Counted from the first letter of the stretch, positions 26,529 through 36,470 are shown. The stretch: DNA of 64,000 nt from Cyclobacteriaceae bacterium (GCA_026129485.1 JAHCHY010000001.1:124001-188000), one strand, 5' to 3'. The notes: generated from the sequence alone by a model not told the origin. Numbers and translations: made by a program.

Positions 26529-26712
26529 TGGCCTCATCGCGGTTAAACTTATACCCACGGGTATCAATCCTCAAAGCAGTAAAAGAAACTTTCTTTTTGC
26601 CATTGGCCGATCCTTCTTTCTTTTCAGCAATAGAAAAATCGAAATACTTGGCAAGGCTTTTTAAAAGCTCCAGTGTTTTTGAATCCTTGTATTTTATGAT
26701 GGCCTCTTTCAT
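26518..26712 (-). CDS. Putative antitoxin partner of the PIN toxin
   Basis: A 64-aa protein (MKEAIIKYKDSKTLELLKSLAKYFDF...). It is charged, with a predicted strand followed by a helix at residues 1-27 and a Lys-rich middle. The end YKFNRDEANER is typical of the toxin-binding tail of small antitoxins in Bacteroidota. No standard AbrB or RHH signature is certain. Evidence for its role is its size, position directly before the PIN gene and the 11-base overlap. If so, it should bind and block the PIN protein and repress the pair. Confidence 0.7.
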   Translation of the reverse strand: MKEAIIKYKDSKTLELLKSLAKYFDFSIAEKKEGSANGKKKVSFTALRIDTRGYKFNRDEANER

Positions 26713-26785
26713 ACCCGGTTATTTCTGCATTTACAAAAATACGAAAAATCAGGGGTAAAAACCCCAAATGCCGCTTGCACGGCTC

Positions 26786-27060
26786 TTACTTCTTCTTTAG
26801 CTGGTTGCGCAAAAAAGCTACCTCTCTGGCCTGATTTTCAATTTTTCTCAACCTTCCAGCTGCTTAACAATCCAAGATGGACTTAACGTTCAAGGCTTTA
26901 GCAAGGTCAATAGTTAAGGAAGGTTGGCGCAGTCCTCTCTCAAGCATTGAAATATAGGTTCTGTCAAGGTCTGCATCAGTACCGAGCTCAGCTTGGGACA
27001 ACCCTCTTTTCTCACGAAGTTCCTAAGCAAATACCCAAATTTGGATTCCAAGCTCCCCAT
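26786..27060 (-). pseudogene. Broken XRE-family (Cro/CI) transcriptional regulator
   Basis: Reading the minus strand from ATG 27060 gives MGSLESKFGYLLR. After a one-base loss near 27027 the frame continues as an HTH: REKRGLSQAELG, then DRTYISMLERGLRQPSL and LAKALNVKSI. An in-frame TAA at 26864-26866 interrupts it, after which the same frame goes on as AAGRLRKIENQAREVAFL and stops at 26786. The HTH residues are those of standard XRE regulators (SQAEL...RTYISMLERG). Two lesions in one short gene indicate decay, unless the lesions are sequencing errors. It has no other obvious partner and may once have controlled the VapBC-like or defence genes. Confidence 0.72.
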
Positions 27061-27177
27061 TAGCGCCTCACCTTCAATTGAAGAAAGTGAAGCCGGGTCT
27101 GAATGTTCCAGCCTAAACCCTTTCGCTATAATTCGTTACCTTTCACGCCAGGTCATGTAACCACTTAATAGTCCATT

Positions 27178-27807
27178 ATGAAGAAAATCTTAACCTTAAC
27201 AGCACTGGTTTGTTTCCTGTCGGTTGTCCATACAAATGCCCAGGTTGGGCTGCAGGCGGGTGCAGTGGCTGTTCCGGATGAAGCCTTCATTCCTTATGAC
27301 AGCCTGGAAAAAGTGAGCGGGGCTATAGGGTACACCTTTGGGGTGTTCTACAAATACTGGCTAACCGACCATATATCCGTGCAGCCTGCTTTGAATTTAC
27401 TCAACAAGCGCTGGTGGGAGGAGCTGGATGATGGCGGAACTTTTTATATAACCCGTGTTTCCATGAACTACATAGAGCTCCCCGTACAGGTGGTTTATAC
27501 CACAAGCAAAACAAAAGGTCTTTTTGTAGGAGCAGGGCCTTCGTTTATGGTTGGCCTGTCGGGTAAAAGAACTGTAACCGAAGACGGAGATTTGATAGCG
27601 ACTGATAAGATCAGGCTTGGAAGTGAAAACGCCCCGGAAAAGAAGCTGACCATAGCCGTTAATGCGATGGCGGGCTATACGTTCAAGCACATTTCGGTGG
27701 GCCTTAATTATACACGGGGGATTACCAACCAGCCGGTTGCCGATGCCGATCATGGCAATGTAAGCCAGCTAACCCTGAGGGTAAGCTTTTTGTTCGGAGA
27801 GCAATGA
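27178..27807 (+). CDS. Outer-membrane beta-barrel (PorT-like) protein
   Basis: A 209-aa protein with a signal peptide (MKKILTLTALVCFLSVVHTNA). The mature part begins QVGLQAGAV and alternates amphipathic strands separated by short turns: YTFGVFYKYWLTDHISVQPALNLL, YIELPVQVVYTT, LFVGAGPSFMVGLSG, ISVGLNYTRG, and a final strand LTLRVSFLFGEQ. This is the pattern of eight- to ten-stranded outer-membrane barrels common in Bacteroidota. No specific function can be assigned. It marks the return to genes of ordinary composition after the island. A large palindrome lies 3' of it. Confidence 0.82.
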   Translation: MKKILTLTALVCFLSVVHTNAQVGLQAGAVAVPDEAFIPYDSLEKVSGAIGYTFGVFYKYWLTDHISVQPALNLLNKRWWEELDDGGTFYITRVSMNYIELPVQVVYTTSKTKGLFVGAGPSFMVGLSGKRTVTEDGDLIATDKIRLGSENAPEKKLTIAVNAMAGYTFKHISVGLNYTRGITNQPVADADHGNVSQLTLRVSFLFGEQ

Positions 27808-27852
27808 GAAAAGTGCACGAAGCCCGGCAATCGGCTTATCGCGCCAACAATA

Positions 27853-27982
27853 AAAAAAGAGGCTATCTCAAAGTACATCTCACTGTCAGGTTGAGCTTGT
27901 CGAAACCGGTTTTAAGGCTCTAAATAGCCTTCGACAGGCTCAGGCAGACAATGAAGTTAACTTTTGAGATAGCTTCTTTTCC
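27853..27982. repeat. 130-bp nested palindrome between convergent genes
   Basis: Outer arms: AAAAGAGGCTATCTCAAAG (from about 27855) and CTTTTGAGATAGCTTCTTTT (27961-27980) pair with few mismatches. Inner arms: TGTCAGGTTGAGCTTGTCGAA (27884-27904) and TTCGACAGGCTCAGGCAGACA (27930-27950) are a second nested inverted pair. The A-run at the left and T-run at the right would serve as terminators in both directions. The length and two-level structure are also those of a small non-coding mobile (MITE-like) element. Confidence 0.75.
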
Positions 27983-27992
27983 ATTTTAATTC

Positions 27993-29294
27993 TTACAGCT
28001 TACCTGCCTGTATCTTTTTGGCTACAGCCTGCACTTCATCCAGCGCACGCAGCAGGTTGCCGCTCCAAAGCTTGCTGATCTGCGCTTCGGTATAGCCACG
28101 CCTTACCAGCTCCAGCGTAACATTAAACGTTTCAGATGCATCGTTCCAGCCCTCTACGCCACCACCGCCATCAAAGTCGGAGCTGATGCCTACGTGATCG
28201 ATACCGATCTTTTTCACTAAGTAATCAATGTGATCCACAAAGTCGGCCACGTTTACCGGGGGCGCTACCGGGTTCACTTCTTTTTCAATGCGCGGCTTAG
28301 CTTTGGCCGTGATCTCCGTGTATTTTTTAAAATAGGCCTGGCGTTCTTCTGCTGATAAATCTCTCATGGCAGCGCGTTCGATTACAGCAAAGCCTTCTTC
28401 GGCAGCAACCGCCTTTACAATCTCATTTACTTTGGCCGAGTAAGCTTCATTCTTTTTGGTGTTCACATAGCTTTTGAATGCTACGGCCTGCACCACGCCT
28501 TTGTTGGCTTTTATTAATTCCAGTTGCTCATCATCTAAATTACGACTTACATCGTTAAGCGCACGTGCCGATGAGTGCGAAGCAATAACCGGTGCTTTGG
28601 ATAGCTTTATTGCCTCTATGTTGGCCGCTTTTGACGGATGCGAAAGATCGATCATAATTCCCCACTTGTTCAGCTCTTTAATTACTTCGCGCCCAAGCGG
28701 GCTAAGGCCATTGTGCAGCCATACATTATCGCGTTCACCGGTATTGGAATCGGCTAATTGACTATGCCCGTTATGCGCCAGCGACAAATACCGGGCACCG
28801 CGGTCGTAGAATTCTTTTACTCTGCTTATATCCGTACCTATCGGGTAACCGTTTTCTACTCCGATCATCGCTACTTTCTTTCCCGACTTTACAATTCTTC
28901 TTACATCTGCCGAAGTAAGCGCCAGCTCAATTTTACCGGGTGCAATTTCCTTGCACAGCCGGTGAATGGCGTTGAACTTGGCATCCGCATTGGCATACGC
29001 TTTTGCATAACCATCAGGCGTTAATTCGCCCTGGCCGGTGTAAACAATAAACCAGGCCACATCCAGCCCGCCTTCTTCCATCTTGGGAAGGTTAACCTGC
29101 GTATTAAGCCTTTGCGTGTAGTTAACAGCCGTGGTGAAATTGGACACGTCAATGTCATCGTGCGTGTCCAATGTAATTACGCGCTCGTGAATTGCTTTTG
29201 CTTTTTTGACAAGCGCCTCGTCAGCAGCCGGCTGGCCAAATACTGCCAGGGTTGACAAGGTGAGAAAAATTACTGCTGCCAGGGTTGATTTCAT
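27993..29294 (-). CDS. Membrane dipeptidase (M19 family), exported
   Basis: A 433-aa zinc dipeptidase (renal dipeptidase family). Start at 29294 (MKSTLAAVIFLTLSTLAVFG) gives a signal peptide; nine codons upstream is another ATG. Motifs: LDTHDDID with the first metal-binding HxD, GVENGYPIG with the metal Glu, the LSHPSK and ASHSSARAL histidines, and ISSDFDGGGGVEGW. The family hydrolyses dipeptides, including those with D-residues at the C-terminal position. It is longer than minimal M19 enzymes owing to an insert around residues 265-330. A large palindrome separates it from the convergent barrel gene. Confidence 0.93.
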   Translation of the reverse strand: MKSTLAAVIFLTLSTLAVFGQPAADEALVKKAKAIHERVITLDTHDDIDVSNFTTAVNYTQRLNTQVNLPKMEEGGLDVAWFIVYTGQGELTPDGYAKAYANADAKFNAIHRLCKEIAPGKIELALTSADVRRIVKSGKKVAMIGVENGYPIGTDISRVKEFYDRGARYLSLAHNGHSQLADSNTGERDNVWLHNGLSPLGREVIKELNKWGIMIDLSHPSKAANIEAIKLSKAPVIASHSSARALNDVSRNLDDEQLELIKANKGVVQAVAFKSYVNTKKNEAYSAKVNEIVKAVAAEEGFAVIERAAMRDLSAEERQAYFKKYTEITAKAKPRIEKEVNPVAPPVNVADFVDHIDYLVKKIGIDHVGISSDFDGGGGVEGWNDASETFNVTLELVRRGYTEAQISKLWSGNLLRALDEVQAVAKKIQAGKL

Positions 29295-29420
29295 ACCGGT
29301 TACAATTTGATTTATAAACATCTAAATGCCTCCCGGAACGGGAAGCCTCGATAAAAATACGGCAGTGCTGCCGGTTATTAACCAGAAAATATATGAAAGG
29401 TAAATGACTAACAGCTTTAA

Positions 29421-29624
29421 TTAGTCCACCACATCTTTCGGGATACCAAACTCGCCTGCGCTATCCCGGATGATGGAAACCGCTTCTTCATAGGCAGCCT
29501 TGCGGGCTTCGATGTGCGGCAGCTCTTCGGCATCGGCAAAACCTTTACGGTCGCGCAATTCCCGAATGTTGGCATGCAGGGTAGTCAAAACATCCCGGAT
29601 AAATTCTTCATAGCGCGGTACCAT
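29421..29624 (-). CDS. Small helical hypothetical protein
   Basis: A 67-aa protein, entirely predicted helical (YEEFIRDVLTTLHANIRELRDRKG; EARKAAYEEAVSIIRD). No signal peptide or known motif. It has charged residues in helical periodicity and ends PKDVVD. It is 24 bases downstream of the next minus-strand barrel gene and may be co-transcribed with it. Not recognised; it may form a two-helix hairpin. Confidence 0.5.
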   Translation of the reverse strand: MVPRYEEFIRDVLTTLHANIRELRDRKGFADAEELPHIEARKAAYEEAVSIIRDSAGEFGIPKDVVD

Positions 29625-29648
29625 AACCCGGTAAATAGAAGGAAAAAA

Positions 29649-30185
29649 TCATAGTGTAAAGAAAACCCGGAACACCCAGGGAGAGGCAAAGGCACGTTCC
29701 TGGCTATCATATAATACATCGTATAATGCCATCAGGTTAATGGCGCTGCGCGGGCCAATGGGTTGCCTGTAACCTAGTCCCAACAAAAGCCGGTCAAAGT
29801 TCCTTCTTTCAGTTGCGTTGACAAATGTGGGTGTATTAATGAGCATGTATTCGCCATAGGCAAACAACTGGTCGAAGTTATAGCGTACAAACGGGCTTAC
29901 ACCGTATTGATCAATGTTGAGCTTTACGGGTTGAGAATATGCAAAGCGCTGCCATGTAACACCTGTTCCTACCGAGAGCTGGGGGGTAACCATATAACCC
30001 ACTATCGGGTTAACCGCAAAATAGAAATACCGGTTTCCGTAGGCATCGACTCCTCCATTCAGGGCAAAACCACCCCCGGTATAAAGGCGGTCTTTCAACC
30101 CCCAGCCGGTCCGGTCATCCACATTGCGTTGAGCCCATGCGCTGATTGAAACAACCCATAATAAAATTACTCCCGCCTTCTTCAT
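29649..30185 (-). CDS. Small outer-membrane beta-barrel protein
   Basis: A 178-aa protein with a signal peptide ending at SISAWAQ. Amphipathic strands follow (YFYFAVNPIVGYMVTPQLSVG; GVSPFVRYNFDQLFAYGEYML; LLLGLGYRQPIG) and the C-terminus ends with the strand WVFRVFFTL, ending in an aromatic/hydrophobic residue as outer-membrane barrels do. Function is unknown. It lies in a minus-strand run with the DivIC-like, DUF2147-like, eno and carA genes. Confidence 0.75.
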   Translation of the reverse strand: MKKAGVILLWVVSISAWAQRNVDDRTGWGLKDRLYTGGGFALNGGVDAYGNRYFYFAVNPIVGYMVTPQLSVGTGVTWQRFAYSQPVKLNIDQYGVSPFVRYNFDQLFAYGEYMLINTPTFVNATERRNFDRLLLGLGYRQPIGPRSAINLMALYDVLYDSQERAFASPWVFRVFFTL

Positions 30186-30209
30186 CCGTGTTGTGTTTAG
30201 TTCAACAAG

Positions 30210-30500
30210 CTAATTTTCCTGGATAACAAATATGTCCTCTGTTTCTTTTTTCATCAGGTATTTTTCGCGCGCGAATTTTTCCAACAGCTCTTTATTGGTA
30301 AGCAGCTCCTTCCTGTCTTTTTCTACTTCATCAATCTTCTCTAAGTAAAATTCTTTTTCATTCTCCAGGCTGTTTACTTTGGCCGTCATCCTTAAACGCG
30401 AAATCAGGTCATTGGAATCCAGCAACAGCATCCAAACAAAAAATAACACCCCGGTTACAACGTAAAAGTTTCTGAAGGCAGGCGGCAGTTTTTTGAGCAT
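30210..30500 (-). CDS. Septum formation initiator (FtsB/DivIC family)
   Basis: A 96-aa bitopic membrane protein. One transmembrane segment at about residues 12-28 (FYVVTGVLFFVWMLLL) is followed by a coiled coil (SLENEKEFYLEKIDEVEKDRKELL) and the short C-terminal motif EKFAREKYLMKKETEDIFVI, typical of FtsB/DivIC. The family links FtsQ and FtsL in the divisome. It lies near eno in many bacteria, which fits the genes downstream here. Confidence 0.9.
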   Translation of the reverse strand: MLKKLPPAFRNFYVVTGVLFFVWMLLLDSNDLISRLRMTAKVNSLENEKEFYLEKIDEVEKDRKELLTNKELLEKFAREKYLMKKETEDIFVIQEN

Positions 30501-30595
30501 AAGATTAAAAAATGGTTGTACGAAGATAGAGATTTACCTTCTTAAATAGCAAATCGGGCCCGGACCCGGTTTGTAAATACAAGCTTAGTGTGGAT

Positions 30596-31012
30596 TTATG
30601 GCCGTATCAGCTTCCACTCTTGCGCAAAGGCTACCTCATGCGTGTTTTTATGAAAGGTAGTTACCTTCAAAACAGATTTGTTTTTTAGCTGCAGGGTAAC
30701 ATCAAACTCCTTAGCCGAAACCGGGTCTATATAGGAACCTTTGCATTTTTTAAACATCCCGACTTTCAAGTTCTCCAGTACACGGGTGCCCAGTATGGAA
30801 TTATTTGCGCTATCGGCCCACACAACAGATCCCTGAAATACAGAATCGACATCGTAAATCAGCACGCGCACATTCATCTGTTCACTAAACCACACGCCCA
30901 CCAGGCTGTGTTGGAAATCAGCACCCAGAAACTGCTCACGTACAAAAAAAATTACCAGGCCGCTCGCCACCACCAGCAACACAAACGAGACCATCATCAT
31001 ATTAGCTTCCAT
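30596..31012 (-). CDS. DUF2147-like membrane-anchored protein
   Basis: A 138-aa protein. Start at 31012 (MEANMMMVSFVLLVVASGLVIFF) gives one hydrophobic N-terminal helix; the open frame continues upstream without recognisable sequence. The rest resembles DUF2147: GVWFSEQ, then GSVVWADSANN, GTRVLENL, a GSYIDPVSAKEFDVTLQLKNKSVLKV segment and the final FAQEWKLI strand. DUF2147 proteins are small secreted lipocalin-like barrels of unclear role. Start choice is uncertain because another ATG occurs at 31000. Confidence 0.6.
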   Translation of the reverse strand: MEANMMMVSFVLLVVASGLVIFFVREQFLGADFQHSLVGVWFSEQMNVRVLIYDVDSVFQGSVVWADSANNSILGTRVLENLKVGMFKKCKGSYIDPVSAKEFDVTLQLKNKSVLKVTTFHKNTHEVAFAQEWKLIRP

Positions 31013-31182
31013 TGCACAAAAGGCTTCCATTTGTGAACACCTTTCCGGCACAGCTACACAAAAACCAGGGCGATCTACGCAAAACCTCAAAATCAGCCAA
31101 AAAACAACCATTTTAGAGCATGAGGCAAAATAAAAATCCCAAATTAGATCAACATGGGGGCCTGGTATTCCCAATTATGGAA

Positions 31183-31220
31183 ACAAAAAAAAGCCACTAC
31201 CTTAAGGTAGCGGCCTTTTA
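31183..31220 (-). terminator. Rho-independent terminator of eno
   Basis: On the minus strand GCCGCTACCTTAAGGTAGTGGC forms an almost perfect hairpin followed by eight T residues. It starts 19 bases after the eno stop codon. Confidence 0.92.
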
Positions 31221-31238
31221 AGTCAACCCTGCTAAGGC

Positions 31239-32528
<1,290 letters not shown>

Positions 32529-32552
32529 TTAGATTTTTAAGACTATTCCGTT

Positions 32553-33662
32553 TTAAGATTTAATACCTACTAATGAATCCTGCCGAACCATTTCCACAAA
32601 CTGATCAAACAGGTACCGTGAATCGTGCGGGCCGGGTGAAGCTTCCGGGTGATACTGTACTGAAAAAGCTTTCCTGCTTTTCAGTCGTATTCCCATAATG
32701 GTATTGTCGTTCAGATGCAAGTGTGTTACTTCCACTTCCGGGTTCTTTTCAATTCCTTTTTCGCTCACCGCGAAACCGTGATTCTGAGAAGTCATTTCGC
32801 CCAAACCGGTTACCAGGTTTTTTACCGGGTGATTGAGTCCGCGATGGCCGTGGTGCATTTTATAGGTAGTTAACCCGGCAGCCAACGCCAGCAATTGATG
32901 TCCCAGGCAAATACCGAAAACAGGTTTCCCTGAATCTATTGCTTCTTTAACCGTACCGGTTGCATAATCCATTACCGAAGGATCACCGGGCCCGTTGGAA
33001 ATAAAATAGCCGTGCGGGTCCCACTTCTCCATTTCAGCGAATGAAGTTTTTGCCGGAAATACCTGCACATAACAATCGCGCGAAGCGAGGTTGCGCAGGA
33101 TGTTCGTTTTAATGCCCAGGTCGAGCGCGGCTATCCGGAAGGTAGCATTTGCATCTCCGTAAAAGTAGGGCTCTTTTGTGCTTACAACCGAAGATAATTC
33201 AAGGCCATCCATCGAGGGTACTTTCTTTATTTCCTCCCGCATCTGATCGGGAGTAAGCTCAGACGATATCAGTGCATTCATAGCGCCCTTGCTGCGGATG
33301 TAGCGCACCAGCATACGGGTATCCAGGTCAGATATGCCTACCACGCCATGTTTCTCCAGGTAAGCCTGTAAGCTTTCTTTTGCAGTTTTGCGACTGAATT
33401 CTTCCGAAAACTCGTTCACCACAATACCGCTTATCTTAGGCGATGCAGATTCCTGCTCTTCCATAACGGTACCGTAATTGCCAATATGCGCTGTTGTATT
33501 TACGATAATCTGTCCGTAGTAAGACGGGTCTGTGTAAATCTCCTGGTAGCCCGTCATCCCGGTATTGAAGCAAATCTCTCCGCCAGAGGTTCCTTTTTTA
33601 CCTATCGCTTTTCCTTCCAACAGAAGGCCATCGGCCAGGAGCAAGTAAGCTTTAGTGCTCAA
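32553..33662 (-). CDS. carA: Carbamoyl-phosphate synthase small subunit
   Basis: A 369-aa glutaminase subunit that delivers ammonia to CarB for arginine and pyrimidine synthesis. The C-terminal class I amidotransferase domain shows GICLGHQLLALAAG with the nucleophile Cys, and HPEASPGPHDS with the catalytic His. The N-terminal domain shows TGMTGYQEIYTDPSY. There is no ATG near the start. I chose TTG 33662 (then STKAYLLLADG, as in relatives). A TTG 24 bases upstream would lie inside a TATTTTTG promoter-like box. carB is not adjacent. Confidence 0.92.
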   Translation of the reverse strand: MSTKAYLLLADGLLLEGKAIGKKGTSGGEICFNTGMTGYQEIYTDPSYYGQIIVNTTAHIGNYGTVMEEQESASPKISGIVVNEFSEEFSRKTAKESLQAYLEKHGVVGISDLDTRMLVRYIRSKGAMNALISSELTPDQMREEIKKVPSMDGLELSSVVSTKEPYFYGDANATFRIAALDLGIKTNILRNLASRDCYVQVFPAKTSFAEMEKWDPHGYFISNGPGDPSVMDYATGTVKEAIDSGKPVFGICLGHQLLALAAGLTTYKMHHGHRGLNHPVKNLVTGLGEMTSQNHGFAVSEKGIEKNPEVEVTHLHLNDNTIMGIRLKSRKAFSVQYHPEASPGPHDSRYLFDQFVEMVRQDSLVGIKS

Positions 33663-33683
33663 TTCGTTTCGGGTTTTGGTTAG

Positions 33684-33691
33684 CAAAAATA
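33684..33691 (-). promoter_or_regulatory. Putative -7 element of the carA-eno unit
   Basis: Minus-strand TATTTTTG matches the Bacteroidota -7 consensus TAnnTTTG and lies 22 bases before the proposed TTG start of carA. No clear -33 TTTG is present, so this is only a candidate. Confidence 0.4.
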
Positions 33692-33763
33692 ACTGGTATT
33701 AAGCGTTTTGCCGGGTTTAATTTCTTTAAAATTTCGATTACTGTTTCAAACGGTTACGGCAAT

Positions 33764-33798
33764 AAAAAAGGGATTGAATCTGAAATTCAATCCCTTTC
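33764..33798 (-). terminator. Rho-independent terminator of the ribosomal cluster
   Basis: On the minus strand AGGGATTGAAT-TTCAG-ATTCAATCCC forms a strong hairpin followed by TTTTTTATTG. It begins about 22 bases after the rplQ stop and ends the rplC-to-rplQ gene cluster. Confidence 0.93.
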
Positions 33799-33819
33799 GC
33801 TATATGCGGTAAAGCCCAC

Positions 33820-34344
33820 TTATTCTTTCTTCTTAGATTTTTTAGCTGCTTTTTTCGGCTTTTCTTCAGTAGCTGTCGCTTCCACCGGGGTTTCCTCGGC
33901 AGCAGGGGCAGCTTCAGACTTTTTGGTTCTGCGACTTCTGCGGGTCTTGCCTTTCTTCTCAGCGCCATCTTTCTTGTAGATGTCGTTGAAATCCACCAGC
34001 TCCAGCAGGCACATATCAGCGGCATCGCCCAGGCGAGGTGCGCTCAGCTTAATGATTCGTGTATACCCGCCCGGCCGTTCTCCTATTCTGCCCGCCACTT
34101 CCCCAAACAAAGTAGTTACGGATTCTTTGTTTTGCAGGTAAGACATTACTGTTCTGCGTGAGTGAGTCGTATTGTCCTTAGCTTTTGTAATCAAAGGCTC
34201 TACATATTTCTTTAATGCCTTGGCCTTCGCTACTGTAGTCGTTATACGCTTGTTCAAAATAAGCGAAGATGCCAGATTAGAAAGAAGGGCCTCGCGGTGG
34301 GCCGAGGTTCTTCCCAGATGATTAACTTTTTTACCGTGTCTCAT
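33820..34344 (-). CDS. rplQ: 50S ribosomal protein L17 with C-terminal tail
   Basis: A 174-aa protein; the canonical L17 core ([34 protein letters not shown]) occupies about 1-130. It is followed by a Lys/Ala/Glu-rich tail of about 45 residues that E. coli L17 (127 aa) lacks. Such tails are usual in Bacteroidota. Three bases separate it from the rpoA stop, and a strong terminator follows. Confidence 0.97.
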   Translation of the reverse strand: MRHGKKVNHLGRTSAHREALLSNLASSLILNKRITTTVAKAKALKKYVEPLITKAKDNTTHSRRTVMSYLQNKESVTTLFGEVAGRIGERPGGYTRIIKLSAPRLGDAADMCLLELVDFNDIYKKDGAEKKGKTRRSRRTKKSEAAPAAEETPVEATATEEKPKKAAKKSKKKE

Positions 34345-34347
34345 GGT

Positions 34348-35337
34348 TTAGTCTTCTTCGAGTTTATACTTGGAGAGATCCATACCAAAGGTCAGGTTCT
34401 TCTCCGCTACCAGTTGCTCCAATTCAGCCAAAGACTTCTTACCGAAGTTCCTGAATTTCATCATGTCCGAAATATCCAACTGAACAAGATCACCCAGCGA
34501 TCTCACATCTGCTGCTTTTAAGCAGTTGTAGGCGCGTACTGAAAGATCAAGATCGTGCAGCTGTGTTTTCAACAGCTTACGCATGTGCAGCATTTCTTCG
34601 TCAACCTGCTCAACTTCACTGTCTTTCCCGGTTTCAAGCTCGATCGACTTGTCAGAGAACAAACGGAAGTGCTGGATCAGAATAAATGCAGCCCCTTCCA
34701 ATGCTTTTTCAGGATGGATCGAACCATCTGTTTCAATATCGATCAACAGCTTTTCATAGTCCGTTTTCTGCTCTACACGTGTGTTTTCCACGCTGTATTT
34801 TACATTTTTAACAGGCGTAAAAATGGCATCAATCGGAATGTAGCCGAAAACCTGCTCGTTAGGCTTGTTTTCTTCCGCAGGCAAATAACCGCGACCTTTC
34901 TCAATTGTCAGCTCAATTTCAAATTGTGCTGTTTCATCCAGGTTGCAGATTACATGCTCACTGTTCAAAATTTCAAATGATGAGGTGAACTTGGCAATAT
35001 CGCCAGCCTTGAATTGCTTTTGTTTCTTGATGCTCACGACAATTTTGTTATCAAAATTGTCGTTAACCTTCTTGAAGCGAACCTGCTTCAGGTTAAGAAT
35101 GATTTCCGCTACATCTTCAACTACACCTTCGATAGTTGAAAACTCATGCAATACTCCGGGAATTTTGATCCCGGTGATCGCGTAACCCTCCAGCGAAGAC
35201 AACAGAATCCGCCTTAAAGCATTACCGATGGTAACCCCGTAGCCTTTTTCCAACGGCTTGAACGTAAAGAGACCATGGAAATCATCTGATTTCTCCATCA
35301 CCACTTTCTCCGGCATTTGAAACGCTAATATTGACAT
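34348..35337 (-). CDS. rpoA: DNA-directed RNA polymerase alpha subunit
   Basis: A 329-aa subunit that nucleates core RNA polymerase assembly and contacts activators. The N-terminal dimerisation domain carries [18 protein letters not shown] and the linker leads to the C-terminal domain with [22 protein letters not shown] and [13 protein letters not shown] (HhH-like DNA contact). The length is normal. Position between rpsD and rplQ is standard. Confidence 0.99.
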   Translation of the reverse strand: MSILAFQMPEKVVMEKSDDFHGLFTFKPLEKGYGVTIGNALRRILLSSLEGYAITGIKIPGVLHEFSTIEGVVEDVAEIILNLKQVRFKKVNDNFDNKIVVSIKKQKQFKAGDIAKFTSSFEILNSEHVICNLDETAQFEIELTIEKGRGYLPAEENKPNEQVFGYIPIDAIFTPVKNVKYSVENTRVEQKTDYEKLLIDIETDGSIHPEKALEGAAFILIQHFRLFSDKSIELETGKDSEVEQVDEEMLHMRKLLKTQLHDLDLSVRAYNCLKAADVRSLGDLVQLDISDMMKFRNFGKKSLAELEQLVAEKNLTFGMDLSKYKLEED

Positions 35338-35363
35338 ATCAAATTTGATTAATGTGTTAAGAA

Positions 35364-35969
35364 TTACTTCGAGTACAATTCCACGATCAACTGCTCGTTG
35401 ATGTTTTCAGGAATATCGGCACGCAAAGGCAGGTTGATCAGCTTTCCTTCCATTTCGCTGTTATCCCATTCCAGCCAGTTGTACTTTTTGGCTCCCTGTA
35501 CCGACAATGAATTGGTGATTGCTTCCAATGACTTGGCCTTTTCACGAACACCGATTTTATCGCCAGGGCGCAGATTTAATGAAGGGATATTTACCACTTC
35601 TCCATTAACGGTAATATGCTTGTGTACCACCAACTGGCGGGCAGCCCTGCGGGTTGGAGCGATACCAAGACGGTACACGGTGTTGTCCAAACGCGACTCT
35701 AACATTTGCAACAATACTTCACCGGTTACACCTTTCTTGCGCGAAGCTTTATCAAAAATGTTTTCAAACTGGCGCTCCAGCACTCCGTAGATATACTTAG
35801 CCTTTTGCTTTTCGGCTAACTGCACGGCATACTCTGATTGCTTACGCTTTTTGCCTTTGCCATGCTGGCCGGGCGCGTAGTTCTTCTTTTGCAGCGCTTT
35901 GTTATCACCAAGAATAGGCTCATTAAATCTTCTGGAGATCCTTGCTTTGGGGCCTGTGTATCTTGCCAT
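35364..35969 (-). CDS. rpsD: 30S ribosomal protein S4
   Basis: A 201-aa primary 16S rRNA binder. [33 protein letters not shown] and the S4 RNA-binding domain [14 protein letters not shown]...[17 protein letters not shown] are evident. The N-terminal zinc-ribbon cysteines are missing, so this is the zinc-independent form. Confidence 0.98.
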   Translation of the reverse strand: MARYTGPKARISRRFNEPILGDNKALQKKNYAPGQHGKGKKRKQSEYAVQLAEKQKAKYIYGVLERQFENIFDKASRKKGVTGEVLLQMLESRLDNTVYRLGIAPTRRAARQLVVHKHITVNGEVVNIPSLNLRPGDKIGVREKAKSLEAITNSLSVQGAKKYNWLEWDNSEMEGKLINLPLRADIPENINEQLIVELYSK

Positions 35970-35994
35970 GTTATTGTTACGTTGTCGTTAATGA

Positions 35995-36396
35995 TTAAAC
36001 TCTTCTTTTCTTGGGCGGACGGCAACCGTTGTGCGGAATCGGGGTCATATCCCTGATCACCATCACTTCAATTCCTGAAGCCTGAATGCTGCGGATAGCA
36101 GACTCGCGGCCGGCACCGGGGCCAACCACAAAAACTTCCACTTTACGCAATCCAAGCTCAAAGGCCTTTGTGGCACACTCCTGCGCAGCTACCTGGGCGG
36201 CATAAGGGGTGTTTTTCTTGGAACCTTTAAAGCCCATCTTTCCTGCAGAAGCCCAGGAGATAACCTGGCCTGTCGAGTTGGTCATGGAAATAATGATATT
36301 GTTAAAGGTAGCGCGCACGTGGGCCTGGCCGATAGCCTCCACCACAACCACTCGCTTTTTACTCTTATCCTTCTTCTTTTCAACTGGTGCTGCCAT
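35995..36396 (-). CDS. rpsK: 30S ribosomal protein S11
   Basis: A 133-aa platform protein. A short Lys-rich N-terminus precedes [18 protein letters not shown]; the C-terminus is [20 protein letters not shown], the universal S11 tail. A repeat-like 74-bp spacer (36397-36470) separates it from rpsM upstream. Confidence 0.98.
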   Translation of the reverse strand: MAAPVEKKKDKSKKRVVVVEAIGQAHVRATFNNIIISMTNSTGQVISWASAGKMGFKGSKKNTPYAAQVAAQECATKAFELGLRKVEVFVVGPGAGRESAIRSIQASGIEVMVIRDMTPIPHNGCRPPKKRRV

Positions 36397-36397
36397 A

Positions 36398-36465
36398 TTT
36401 TTAGTCTTTAGTTATTAGTAGTTAGTTTTTAGCAAACTCAATATCATTACTATCTACTCACTACT
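36398..36465. repeat. A/T-rich palindromic spacer in the ribosomal cluster (copy c)
   Basis: Left part TTTAGTTATTAGTAGTTAGTTTT and right part ATTACTATCTACTCACTACT are built of alternating TAG/GTT-type units that can fold back on each other imperfectly. It interrupts the otherwise tight rpsM-rpsK junction and resembles the spacers at 14965 and 63655. Confidence 0.4.
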
Positions 36466-36470
36466 ATACT

